From NCBI GenBank assembly GCA_022650895.1, contig JALCQC010000006.1, positions 1 through 64,000 of the forward strand: a stretch of DNA of 64,000 bases, in the 5' to 3' direction. The DNA is from Bifidobacteriaceae bacterium (GTDB lineage Bacteria > Actinomycetota > Actinomycetes > Actinomycetales > Bifidobacteriaceae). Every line of letters begins with the position of its first letter. Positions within the stretch are counted from its first letter, which is position 1. A program made the position numbers and the translations under genes. Positions 1 through 7,955 of this stretch are shown piece after piece. The notes under the pieces are model-generated. The model did not search any database. It saw nothing but the letters and a program-made list of their open reading frames with translations, and had not been told where the DNA came from.

Positions 1-33
1 CGTCAACTGTGATAGCTGAGGTAACTGCGGCAC

Positions 34-1227
34 TCATTTCCCGAATTCCGAAGGGTTCCGCAGAAGATGGTCGATGGCTGCCGCGGCCGCTCCGCTGAGA
101 ATGGGGTCTGCGGGGAGCTGGGAGAGTGTGATCGTCGTGGATTTCCGTAGATCCGGGAGGACGCGTTCCTCGACGACGGCGTTGACGCTGTCAAGAAGCA
201 GCTGGCCGCCGGCAGCGAGAATGTCTCCCATGATGATGTGGTGCGGGTTGTAGGCGTTGATGATGGAAACGCAGCCGTAGCCCACATAGCGTCCGATCTC
301 TTTCACAAAACCGCGCGCCTCAGGATTGCCGTTGTCCGCAAGGGCGCAGAGTTGGGTCACTGCTTCCGAATGGGTGAGTTCCGCTGCGTTGGGAACAAGA
401 TGAGGGTAATTGGCGACGAGGGTCCGGTGGATGCTGATCGCGGAGCAGTAGCGTTCGAGACAGCCATGGTTGCCGCACTCGCACGTGGGGCCGTTCACGT
501 CGATACTGATGTGTCCGATTTCTGTCGCGGCACCCTGCTGTCCATTGATGAGAACTCCATTTTCGATGATTCCAACGCCGATGCCTTCGCCCAAAATGTA
601 GTAGGCGAGGGAAGCTGAATCCGAAGTGGGATCGAAGAGACTCTGCGCCAGTGCTCCGGCTCGTGCGTCCTGTTCGATGATGGTGGGTACGGAGAACGCC
701 GTCTCGAATTCATCCTTGAAATTGATTGATCGCCACGCCGGCATGTTCGTCATGATGGCGAGACGTCCCAGGTTGCGCAAGTACGGTCCGGGGACGGCAA
801 TTCCAACGCTGAGGATCGAGTGGTCTTCGGCGATGAGCGCCCTGACCTTTTCCCTGACGGCATGGAGCGATTCCGTGGCCTCCGTGTCTGCCGCCGGTGG
901 AAAGACGTGATGGGTTTGGAGATTGCCGCCGATGTCGAAGACGCCGAGTTCGATGCGGCTGCGTGCGAATTTCACGCCGATGACTTTGTATTTGGTGGCG
1001 TCGACGCTCAGTCCTACCGCGCGCCCGTTCTTCGATGCGGAGGCTTCGCTTGACTCGGTGAGAACGCCGAGTTTGATGAGTCTGCTGGTGATGATCGTGA
1101 CAGCTGCGGGTGTGAGACCGAGTTCCCGCGCTGCTTGAGCGCGTGAGCTTGAAGGGTGGTCATAGAAGAAACGGATGACTCGGGAGGGGTTCGTGATAGG
1201 TTTCGAGAAACTGTTGCGCCGCGTCAT
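34..1227 (-). CDS. ROK-family transcriptional regulator, XylR-like
   Basis: A 397-residue protein with an N-terminal winged-helix DNA-binding segment (about residues 15-65, with SRAQAARELGLTPAAVT) followed by a ROK sugar-kinase fold. The ROK zinc motif CECGNHGCLERYC is intact near residue 255 and a glycine-rich SVGIAVPGPY stretch lies upstream of it. Such proteins are usually sugar-responsive repressors or activators. The gene is divergent from xylA across about 330 bp, so a role as the xylose regulator is the obvious inference. The start is supported by AAGGAG five bases before the ATG. The inducer cannot be read from the sequence, and a second ROK regulator sits beside xylB in this window. 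Confidence 0.88.
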   Translation of the reverse strand: MTRRNSFSKPITNPSRVIRFFYDHPSSSRAQAARELGLTPAAVTIITSRLIKLGVLTESSEASASKNGRAVGLSVDATKYKVIGVKFARSRIELGVFDIGGNLQTHHVFPPAADTEATESLHAVREKVRALIAEDHSILSVGIAVPGPYLRNLGRLAIMTNMPAWRSINFKDEFETAFSVPTIIEQDARAGALAQSLFDPTSDSASLAYYILGEGIGVGIIENGVLINGQQGAATEIGHISIDVNGPTCECGNHGCLERYCSAISIHRTLVANYPHLVPNAAELTHSEAVTQLCALADNGNPEARGFVKEIGRYVGYGCVSIINAYNPHHIIMGDILAAGGQLLLDSVNAVVEERVLPDLRKSTTITLSQLPADPILSGAAAAAIDHLLRNPSEFGK

Positions 1228-1560
1228 CGCTGCTCCTTATCAAGGTTGTTAACTCATTTAATATTAATTAATTTAATAATACTTTCCATTATGGGCGTGT
1301 CGTAGAACGCCTCATTTCATGAAGAAATAATGATTTTGCGTTTAATTATTAGGAGTTTTTTTATGTATATCTGCTGAAAGTGAAGAGCGGCAATAGTGCC
1401 AAATGACTGCAATCTCAACGTTCTTTAGCAGATTTCCGACGTATATTCCTATAAATTCATTCGATTGACAATATCGGGGGATTGGTGGAAGATAGCAAGT
1501 AATGGCACGGAGCATCCGCTTCGGGTCTGAAAAATAAACACGATGATGTGAGGAGTAATC
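1228..1560. promoter_or_regulatory. ROK/xylA divergent intergenic region
   Basis: This 333-bp gap separates the divergent ROK gene and xylA. Next to the ROK gene it contains a very AT-rich, partly self-complementary block (about 1249-1281, with TTAACT followed by ATTAATTAAT), which is a plausible regulator site. A TTGACA hexamer lies at 1465-1470 on the plus strand about 90 bp before xylA, but its -10 partner (GATAGC near 1491) is poor. The xylA ribosome site GAGGAG precedes the ATG by a few bases. I see no gene here. The regulatory reading is inference. Confidence 0.4.
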
Positions 1561-2907
1561 ATGGCTCTGTGGGATATCGATAAGATCCCGTTCGCCGGCA
1601 AGTCCGCCGACGAAAAGGAAGGTCTCGCCTTCCGTTACTACGATGCCGACCGCGTTGTTGCCGGCAAGAAGATGAAGGATTGGCTGCGTTTCGCGGTTGC
1701 GTACTGGCACACCTTCGACCAGCGTTTGGTGGATCCCTTCGGAGATGGCACTGCCGAGCGTCCTTATGACAAGTACACGGATCCGATGGATTTGGCACTT
1801 GCAAAGGTCGATTACGCCTTCGAGTTCTACACCAAGATCGGTGCACCGTACTTCTGCTTCCACGATCGCGACATCGCGCCAGAGGGCGACACCCTGCGCG
1901 AGACCAACGCCAACCTGGACAAGGTTGTCGACAAGATCGAAGCCAACATGAAGGCCACCGGCGTGAAGCTGCTGTGGAACACGTCGAACCTCTTCACCAA
2001 CCCGCGCTTCGTTTCCGGCGCAGGTTCCTCTCCCTTCGCTGACATCTTCGCGTACTCGGGCGCACAGCTCAAGCACAGCCTGGAGATCGGCAAGCGCCTC
2101 GGCGCAGAGAACTATGTGTTCTGGGGAGGCCGCGAAGGCTACGAAAACCTCTGGAACACCCAGATGAAGCGCGAGCAGAGCCACATTGCAGAGCTCTTCC
2201 ACATGGCGGCAGACTACGCCAAGGAAATCGGCTTCGACGCACAGTTCCTCATCGAGCCCAAGCCGAAGGAGCCGACGAGCCATCAGTACGATTACGATGC
2301 AGCAACCGCCATCGCCTTCCTGAAGACCTATGACCTCGACGGCATCTTCAAGCTCAACCTTGAGGGCAACCACGCAAACCTCGCTGGCCACAGCTACCAG
2401 CACGAAATCCGCGTTGCGCGTGAGGCCGGCTTCCTGGGCTCCCTCGACGCCAACCAGGGTGACAAGCTCATCGGTTGGGACATGGATGAGTTCCCGTCGG
2501 ATCTCTATGAGACCACTTCCGTGATGTGGGAAGTTCTCGAAGAGGGTTCGATTGGCCCTCACGGTGGTTTGAACTTCGACGCCAAGCCACGCCGCTCCTC
2601 CTTCGAAGCGAACGATCTGTTCCGCGCGCACGTCGTCGGCATGGATTCCTTCGCTGCTGGCTTGCTCGTCGCTGCCAAGATGCACGAGGATAAGTACATC
2701 GAGAACCTGCAGGCAGAGCGTTACAGCTCCTACGATTCCGGCATCGGCGCAAGCGTCGAGAACGGCACCGCAACGCTGGCTTCCCTCGAGGATTACTCGC
2801 TCGACAAGACTCAGGCCGATCTGCGCGCCGCAACGCACTCCGATCACCTCGAGGCTGTCAAGGCCACCATCAACAACTACATTGTTGATGCACTCTCCGA
2901 GGCCTGA
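1561..2907 (+). CDS. xylA: Xylose isomerase
   Basis: A 448-residue protein of the usual length for class II xylose isomerases, cytosolic, interconverting D-xylose and D-xylulose. Visible family motifs are the active-site [12 protein letters not shown] (catalytic His/Asp pair, about residue 100), [15 protein letters not shown], the metal-binding [17 protein letters not shown], and [20 protein letters not shown]. The start follows GAGGAGTAATC. It is read divergently from a ROK regulator and ends at a strong terminator. Together with xylB about 10 kb downstream it supplies the first two steps of xylose breakdown, feeding xylulose 5-phosphate into the phosphoketolase/pentose pathway. Confidence 0.98.
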   Translation: MALWDIDKIPFAGKSADEKEGLAFRYYDADRVVAGKKMKDWLRFAVAYWHTFDQRLVDPFGDGTAERPYDKYTDPMDLALAKVDYAFEFYTKIGAPYFCFHDRDIAPEGDTLRETNANLDKVVDKIEANMKATGVKLLWNTSNLFTNPRFVSGAGSSPFADIFAYSGAQLKHSLEIGKRLGAENYVFWGGREGYENLWNTQMKREQSHIAELFHMAADYAKEIGFDAQFLIEPKPKEPTSHQYDYDAATAIAFLKTYDLDGIFKLNLEGNHANLAGHSYQHEIRVAREAGFLGSLDANQGDKLIGWDMDEFPSDLYETTSVMWEVLEEGSIGPHGGLNFDAKPRRSSFEANDLFRAHVVGMDSFAAGLLVAAKMHEDKYIENLQAERYSSYDSGIGASVENGTATLASLEDYSLDKTQADLRAATHSDHLEAVKATINNYIVDALSEA

Positions 2908-2990
2908 TCTCGCAGTTGTTTGCTGACCTTCTGATCTTCCGGCCTCGTGGTTGGTGGATTGGAAGGTGAGTTTCCGATCATTCCATACGA

Positions 2991-3023
2991 ACGGGTCCGT
3001 CCTAGTGACGGGCCCGTTTTTTG
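2991..3023 (+). terminator. Rho-independent terminator after xylA
   Basis: The arms ACGGGTCCGTC (2991-3001) and GACGGGCCCGT (3007-3017) form an 11-bp stem with one G-U pair and a 5-base loop, followed by a run of T. It lies about 85 bp past the xylA stop and just before the convergent lacI-type gene. Confidence 0.9.
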
Positions 3024-3052
3024 TGTCTGTAATGTGGCCTAGAGGACTCGCT

Positions 3053-4081
3053 TCATTCGGTGTCCGTGAGCTTGCGGGCACTGTCTCGTTGGATCAATGT
3101 GGTGGGCAGGATGACTCTTTTTGGCCCGTCGCCACCTGTCCTGGCATCGATCAGCATGCGTACCGCCGATGCCGCCATGTCGTGGAGGGGCTGGCGGATT
3201 GTCGTCAGTGCGGGTCCCATGAACTCCGACAGCTGGAGATCGTCGAAGCCGATGACGGACAGGTCCTGTGGTATGCGGATGTTCAGTCGCCGTGCGGCTT
3301 CGTACACGCCCATGGCCTGCAAGTCGCTCCCTGCGAAGATGGCGGTCGGCCGATTTTCGGAATCCTTCAGAAGCTCGATTCCTTTTCGGAAGCCTCCCTC
3401 GGTAGTGAAGTTTCCGATTTTGATGAGGGAGGGTTCCACGGTAAGGCCACGTTCCTCGATTGCCGCTGAATAGCCGTCGAGGCGAGCCTTTGAGCACATC
3501 ATTTCCTGTGGTCCGGTGATGATGCCGATGCGGGTATGCCCCAACGACAGCAGATGCCGTGTGGCGATGAGGCCGCCGGTCCAGTTGTCGGAGAGAACGG
3601 ACATGTTGTCCGGTGCGGGGTCGCCGGAGGGGTCCACCGTTGCAAAGGGAATGCCGCACCGCGCCAGCTTTCTTTTCTCCGGGGGAGTGAGATCCGAAAA
3701 GACGAGAATGATTCCGTAGGGTTGCCTGTGCAGAACGCCTTCGATCCATTCGGGATCTGGGTGTGTGCGGCTCCCGTTTTCGCTGATGACCACATTCAGC
3801 CCATGCTTGTGTCCCTCTTTGACGGCACCGTTGAGGAGCTGGAGTCCCCAAAGATTATCAAATCTTTCAAAGACGATCTCGATGAGATCACTGTTCGTCA
3901 CCGAGCTGCCGCGCCTCTGATAGTCGTTCTTTGAAAGTAGTTTTTGAACTTTCGAACGAGTGGCGTCTGAGACGTCGGGACGACCGTTGAGTACTTTCGA
4001 AACAGTGGAGAGTGAAACGCCGGCTTTCTTTGCAATGTCGGCGAGTTGGACTTTTTTGGAGGAGTTGGAATCAGAGGCCAT
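3053..4081 (-). CDS. LacI-family transcriptional repressor
   Basis: The protein has 342 residues from the ATG at 4081. This start is chosen over the track's upstream start because AAGGAAAAAA lies just before it and the LacI helix-turn-helix (LADIAKKAGVSLSTVSKVLNGRPDVSDATRSKV) then begins about 10 residues in. A periplasmic-binding-protein-like sugar-binding domain follows, with conserved YSAAIEERGL and IPQDLSVIGFDD. It is divergent from the solute-binding-protein operon. A 14-bp near-palindrome occurs once before this gene and once before that operon, so it probably represses both the importer and itself. The effector is likely a xylo- or arabino-oligosaccharide or a monomer, by context only. 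Confidence 0.93.
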   Translation of the reverse strand: MASDSNSSKKVQLADIAKKAGVSLSTVSKVLNGRPDVSDATRSKVQKLLSKNDYQRRGSSVTNSDLIEIVFERFDNLWGLQLLNGAVKEGHKHGLNVVISENGSRTHPDPEWIEGVLHRQPYGIILVFSDLTPPEKRKLARCGIPFATVDPSGDPAPDNMSVLSDNWTGGLIATRHLLSLGHTRIGIITGPQEMMCSKARLDGYSAAIEERGLTVEPSLIKIGNFTTEGGFRKGIELLKDSENRPTAIFAGSDLQAMGVYEAARRLNIRIPQDLSVIGFDDLQLSEFMGPALTTIRQPLHDMAASAVRMLIDARTGGDGPKRVILPTTLIQRDSARKLTDTE

Positions 4082-4113
4082 TTTTTTCCTTTTTTGCAGT
4101 TTCCTCAATTGTA

Positions 4114-4127
4114 TTACGAAAGTTTCG
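4114..4127. promoter_or_regulatory. Putative LacI operator, autoregulatory copy
   Basis: TTACGAAAGTTTCG, whose core CGAAA-G-TTTCG is palindromic around a central base. It lies 33 bp upstream of the lacI-type start codon. The identical 14 bases recur at 4324-4337 before the divergent importer operon, which is the arrangement expected for a local autoregulated repressor. Confidence 0.7.
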
Positions 4128-4266
4128 AAAAGCAAGGAGGGAAATATTTTTGTGAACGTTATCATCCATGAGATAGCAACGTTTTGATAATGAGGGCTTA
4201 GAAACGCTGGAATAACGCAATTCTTTAGAAAGCGACAAGCTGCAGCGAAGTGTCGATTCCCTTAGT

Positions 4267-4295
4267 TTGACCGACGAACAATCTATTGGTATTCT
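4267..4295 (+). promoter_or_regulatory. Putative sigma-70-type promoter of the sugar importer operon
   Basis: TTGACC (4267-4272) and TATTCT (4290-4295) are separated by 17 bp. The predicted start site would fall about 20 bp before the operator copy at 4324-4337, a position suited to roadblock repression. The leader to the lipoprotein start is about 200 nt. Confidence 0.5.
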
Positions 4296-4323
4296 GAAGT
4301 TAATCGAAAGAGTTCAAAAAGAT

Positions 4324-4337
4324 TTACGAAAGTTTCG
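4324..4337. promoter_or_regulatory. Putative LacI operator, importer-operon copy
   Basis: A second exact copy of TTACGAAAGTTTCG, downstream of the putative -10 box at 4290-4295 and about 170 bp before the importer lipoprotein gene. Exact identity to the site before lacI supports one repressor acting on both promoters. Confidence 0.7.
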
Positions 4338-4505
4338 CAAAAACTTTCCGTTCTTCCGTTGACGTGAGGGCGGCATTGCAAATCTTTGGAGCTTTTTCGA
4401 AAGGTCAGGACGACCTGGCTTCCTGTTTTTCACGCGGGACATGGGAAGCGAAGTACGGTCTCAGACCTCACAAGAGGTTCTGTCGATGAGGACAAAGGAG
4501 AAGAC

Positions 4506-5804
4506 ATGAGACTGAAGCCATTTATTGCAGCTGCAGCGGCCGCCGCTACTTTGTTGAGCATGGGGGCGTGCGGTAACAGCTCCAGCTCGGCAGACGGTAC
4601 GGACGCCGACGGAAATGTTGAAATCACGATGTGGCACAATTCAACCACGGGAGAAGGAAAACAATATTATGAAGACCTTGCGAAGGCCTTCGAAAAGAAA
4701 TACCCGAATGTAAAGATCAGTATTCAGGCCATTCAGGATGAGGATTTCAAGGGTAAGATCCAGACGGCTCTGCAGGATCCGGACAGCGCTCCTGACATCT
4801 TCTTCCAGCGCGGTGGCCAAGAGATGCAGAACATGGTCGATGCCAACCAATTGCTGGATCTCACGGACGTCATCAGCTCTGAAACCAAGGAAGCTGTTGG
4901 CAGCGCCATTGATGCGGGAAGTATCGACGGCAAAGTCTATGGACTTCCTTTCACTGTGACGCCTGGAGGCATGTGGTACTCCAAGGATTTGTTCAAGCAG
5001 GCGGGCATTTCCGAACCTCCAACGACGTGGGACGAGTTGAAGACGGACATCACGAAGCTCAAGGATGCTGGTATCGCACCTGTGGCGCTGGGTGCCAAGG
5101 ATGCGTGGCCAGCGGCACACTGGTGGTATTGGTCCGCATTGCGAGAATGCTCCACCGATACCTTCAACAAGGCTATGGAGTCTAAGAACTTCGACGATGA
5201 ATGCTGGGAGAGGGCAGGCAAGGATGTCCAGGAGATTCAGAAACTTGATGCCTTCAACGATGGCTATCTGACCACTTCCGCACAGCAGGGTGCGAACTCT
5301 TCCGCTGGTCTGCTGGCTAACCACAAGGCAGCCATGGAGCTGATGGGCGCTTGGGAGCCTGGCGTTCTCAAGGATCTGACGGCCGACAAGAAGGAAATGG
5401 CCGATCTCGGTTACTTCCAGTTCCCCTCCATCGACGGTGGTGAAGGCGATGCTAAGGCTCTGATGGGTGGAGCTGACTCCTTCTCCTGCGGTGCGTGGGC
5501 TCCCAAGAAGGTCTGCGGTGAATTCCTTGACTTCTTGCTGACCAAGGATAATCAGGAAGCGTGGGTAAAGGCTTTCTCCGCACCTCCGGCCAACAAGGAG
5601 GCTCAGTCCGCAGTTACAGGTGATGCTCTGAAGGAAGCGCTTGACGCCTACAACAACTCTTCCTCCTACTCCATGTGGCTCGATACTCTGTTCGGCACGA
5701 ACGTCGGTAACGCTCTGAACTCCAGCGTGGTCAACATGCTGGCGGGCAAGGGCACTCCGGCCGATATCACCAAGGCCGCTACTGACGCTGCCGCCAAAGG
5801 ATGA
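4506..5804 (+). CDS. ABC transporter sugar-binding lipoprotein
   Basis: A 432-residue extracellular solute-binding protein (family 1). The start at 4506 is chosen because AAAGGAG precedes it and it yields a proper lipoprotein signal: MRLKP, a poly-Ala hydrophobic core and the lipobox MGAC, followed by a Ser-rich linker. The mature part has the family's opening strand (EITMWHNSTTGEGKQYYEDLAKAFEKKYP). It is the first gene of an operon with two permeases and a GH43 enzyme, so the ligand is probably a xylo-, arabino- or arabinoxylo-oligosaccharide. No ATPase is encoded nearby. A terminator-like hairpin just after the gene would leave this product in excess over the permeases. Confidence 0.93.
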   Translation: MRLKPFIAAAAAAATLLSMGACGNSSSSADGTDADGNVEITMWHNSTTGEGKQYYEDLAKAFEKKYPNVKISIQAIQDEDFKGKIQTALQDPDSAPDIFFQRGGQEMQNMVDANQLLDLTDVISSETKEAVGSAIDAGSIDGKVYGLPFTVTPGGMWYSKDLFKQAGISEPPTTWDELKTDITKLKDAGIAPVALGAKDAWPAAHWWYWSALRECSTDTFNKAMESKNFDDECWERAGKDVQEIQKLDAFNDGYLTTSAQQGANSSAGLLANHKAAMELMGAWEPGVLKDLTADKKEMADLGYFQFPSIDGGEGDAKALMGGADSFSCGAWAPKKVCGEFLDFLLTKDNQEAWVKAFSAPPANKEAQSAVTGDALKEALDAYNNSSSYSMWLDTLFGTNVGNALNSSVVNMLAGKGTPADITKAATDAAAKG

Positions 5805-5846
5805 TTGAGTTCAGTGATGCAACGGAAGTAACTGAGTAAAACAGGT

Positions 5847-5880
5847 GGGGCTTCCGGTTTCCTCGGAAGCCCCATTTTTC
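5847..5880 (+). terminator. Terminator/attenuator between binding protein and permeases
   Basis: GGGGCTTCC (5847-5855) and GGAAGCCCC (5865-5873) form a perfect 9-bp stem with a 9-base loop, followed by ATTTTTC. It sits in the gap between the lipoprotein and the first permease. Partial termination here would give more binding protein than permease. Confidence 0.85.
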
Positions 5881-5896
5881 TCGAAGGGATCCTGAA

Positions 5897-6937
5897 ATGG
5901 AGATGTCAGTGTCCGGCAGCAACGAGGCTGTCGGTGGGACGGTACAGAGCAAAGCCAGCCGTCCGAAGAAAAAGATAGTGCCCGATAAGTGGCGCAATGG
6001 TTTTGAGATTACCGTCCTCTCTGCTCCGGCAATCATAATTTTCCTAGGCTTCGTTATTTTGCCGGTCATCTTGGCTGCCTACTACGGTTTTTTCCAGTGG
6101 AAAGGCTACGGAAGTCCTTCGGTCAACGGAAAGTTTGCGGGATTCCAGAATTACATCACGATCCTCACCGATCCAACATTCCAGGCAGCGGTAGGCCATA
6201 ATTTCTTCATCGTCGTCATGTCGTTGGTGGTGCAAGGGCCTCTCGCCATTCTCTTCGCTCTGCTGATGAACCAAAAGATGAAGGGACGTGCGCTCATTCG
6301 CACACTGATCTTCGTTCCCTACGTTGTGTCGGAAGTCATCGTCGGAACCGGCTGGTCCCTCATTCTGCAAAGCAATGGTGCGCTCAATGATATTTTGCGC
6401 AAAATAGGTCTGAGTGGCGCAGATTGGATCGCGGATCCGAAAATTGCTATATGGACCCTTCTCGTCGTCATTTCGTGGAAGTATCTCGGATTTGCAGTCA
6501 TTCTGATGCTTGCAGGTATGCAATCCATCCCTGAGGAGCTTTACGAGGCAGCTCGTGTCGATGGCGCAAGCTTCTGGCAGATGCAGTGGAGAATCACCCT
6601 ACCGTTGCTGGGCCCCACCATCAGGCTTTGGGCATTCCTCTCGATCATCGGCTCGCTGCAGCTCTTCGATTTGGTCTACATCATCTGGGGACAATATGTG
6701 TCCTCCACCGCAGGAACGTCAACGATGGCCACCTATATGGTTCTCGAAGGCCGCGGTGCAGGAAACTACGGCTATGGTTCGGCCGTGGCCGTTGTCCTCT
6801 TCGTCATCTCCCTCGTCGTAGCTCTCATCTATCAGAAGTTTGTTCTCAGTCGCGATCTCGAGGGTGCGATCACCGATGAGAAGACGGAGAAGAAGCGTCG
6901 CGAAAAGGCTGCAAAAGCAGCACGGAAGGCAAGGTGA
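5897..6937 (+). CDS. ABC transporter permease, MalF-like
   Basis: A 346-residue integral membrane protein with six predicted membrane segments and the cytoplasmic EAA loop (EELYEAARVDGASFWQMQWRITLPLLGP), which contacts the ATPase. An Arg/Lys-rich tail ends the protein. It pairs with the next gene, whose start overlaps this stop, as the two membrane subunits of a CUT1-type carbohydrate importer. The start at 5897 follows AGGGAT, and ATG 5903 is an alternative. The energising ATPase is absent from the window, consistent with sharing a multi-system MsiK/MalK-type ATPase as in many actinobacteria. Confidence 0.93.
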   Translation: MEMSVSGSNEAVGGTVQSKASRPKKKIVPDKWRNGFEITVLSAPAIIIFLGFVILPVILAAYYGFFQWKGYGSPSVNGKFAGFQNYITILTDPTFQAAVGHNFFIVVMSLVVQGPLAILFALLMNQKMKGRALIRTLIFVPYVVSEVIVGTGWSLILQSNGALNDILRKIGLSGADWIADPKIAIWTLLVVISWKYLGFAVILMLAGMQSIPEELYEAARVDGASFWQMQWRITLPLLGPTIRLWAFLSIIGSLQLFDLVYIIWGQYVSSTAGTSTMATYMVLEGRGAGNYGYGSAVAVVLFVISLVVALIYQKFVLSRDLEGAITDEKTEKKRREKAAKAARKAR

Positions 6938-7860
6938 GCACCATGTCGTCAGCAACTATTTCCGCAACAAAAGCGCGTAACGGCAACGGCAGTCGTAAGA
7001 ATGGAAAAAACAAGGGGAAAGGCGATTTTCATTACTCGCCAAAGACTCCGTGGGGACATCCCATAGTCTATTTCTTCGCGCTGATCCTTGTCGCCGTCTG
7101 TGTGCTTCCGGTTCTCTACATCATCATCGGTGGCTTCAGGTCCAACTCACAGATCACGCAGTCTCCCTCAGGCTTCCCAAATCCTTGGGAGATCGACAAC
7201 TATATTTCCGTGCTGAAGGCCCCCACCTTCTGGGTGGAGATGATGAACTCCCTCATCGTCGCCGTCTTCGTGATGGTTGGCACCGTTGCGTTGGGACTCA
7301 TGGTGAGCTTCGTGATCGCACGCTACAGGTTCAAGCTCAGTGGGGCCATGTACTCCCTCTTTTCTGCGGGACTGATGTTCCCAATCACCGTAGCGATCAC
7401 TCCTCTGTATCTGCTGCTGAGGAATCTGGGCCTTGTCAACTCCCTTCCGGGCCTGATACTTCCGGAAATCGCTTTTGCACTTCCGCAGACCATCATCATT
7501 CTGGTTCCTTTTCTCAAGGCAATTCCAGATGAATTGGAGGAGGCGGCCGCACTCGACGGGTGCTCTCGTTTGGGATTCTTCTGGAGAATGGTCATTCCAC
7601 TGGCCATGCCGGGGGTCGCGACGACGGGCATTCTGGCCTTCGTCAACAGCTGGAACAACTATATGCTTCCGTTGTTCCTGCTCAACAGTGAATCGAAGTT
7701 CACGCTTCCTCTCGGTGTGCAGATGTTCAGTTCTCAGTATGCCGTCGATACCGCGCGTGTTCTGGCCTTCACCTCAATGTCGATGATTCCGGCACTGCTG
7801 TTCTTCTCGGTCTTCCAAAAGCAGATCGTGGGAGGCCTTACCGGAGCCATCAAGGGCTGA
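6934..7860 (+). CDS. ABC transporter permease, MalG-like
   Basis: A 308-residue second permease of the importer. The N-terminus is Lys-rich and cytoplasmic, followed by six predicted membrane segments and the EAA loop (DELEEAAALDGCSRLGFFWRMVIPLAMPG). The GTG at 6934 overlaps the upstream stop (GTGA). ATG 6943 is an alternative start. The overlap implies translational coupling with the first permease. Substrate specificity comes from the partner lipoprotein and is inferred to be a hemicellulose oligosaccharide. Confidence 0.93.
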   Translation: MSTMSSATISATKARNGNGSRKNGKNKGKGDFHYSPKTPWGHPIVYFFALILVAVCVLPVLYIIIGGFRSNSQITQSPSGFPNPWEIDNYISVLKAPTFWVEMMNSLIVAVFVMVGTVALGLMVSFVIARYRFKLSGAMYSLFSAGLMFPITVAITPLYLLLRNLGLVNSLPGLILPEIAFALPQTIIILVPFLKAIPDELEEAAALDGCSRLGFFWRMVIPLAMPGVATTGILAFVNSWNNYMLPLFLLNSESKFTLPLGVQMFSSQYAVDTARVLAFTSMSMIPALLFFSVFQKQIVGGLTGAIKG

Positions 7861-7873
7861 TCTATGGCGATGA

Positions 7874-7915
7874 ATCGGCAGGAATCTTCCTGCCGATCCT
7901 GCCGAAACACTTTCG
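7874..7915 (+). promoter_or_regulatory. Intercistronic hairpin and operator-like site before the GH43 gene
   Basis: ATCGGCAGGAA (7874-7884) and TTCCTGCCGAT (7887-7897) form an 11-bp hairpin with no following T run, so it is more likely an mRNA-stability element than a terminator. Just after it, CGAAACACTTTCG (7903-7915) carries the same CGAAA/TTTCG half-sites as the LacI operators but with a 3-base rather than 1-base spacer. Whether the repressor could bind it is uncertain. Confidence 0.4.
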
Positions 7916-7955
7916 TAGAGGTCTTCCATGAGTGGGCCCCCTTAAAGGAGAAGTC

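Noticed and set aside
1342-3081. 579-residue minus-strand ORF covering xylA
   Set aside because: It is the antisense frame of xylA, has no domain or ribosome site and runs through the xylA terminator. Codon bias of GC-rich genes creates such frames.
3971-3984. CTTTCGAAAC inside the lacI coding region as a further operator
   Set aside because: It encodes the conserved STVSKVL part of the helix-turn-helix and matches only half of the 14-bp site.
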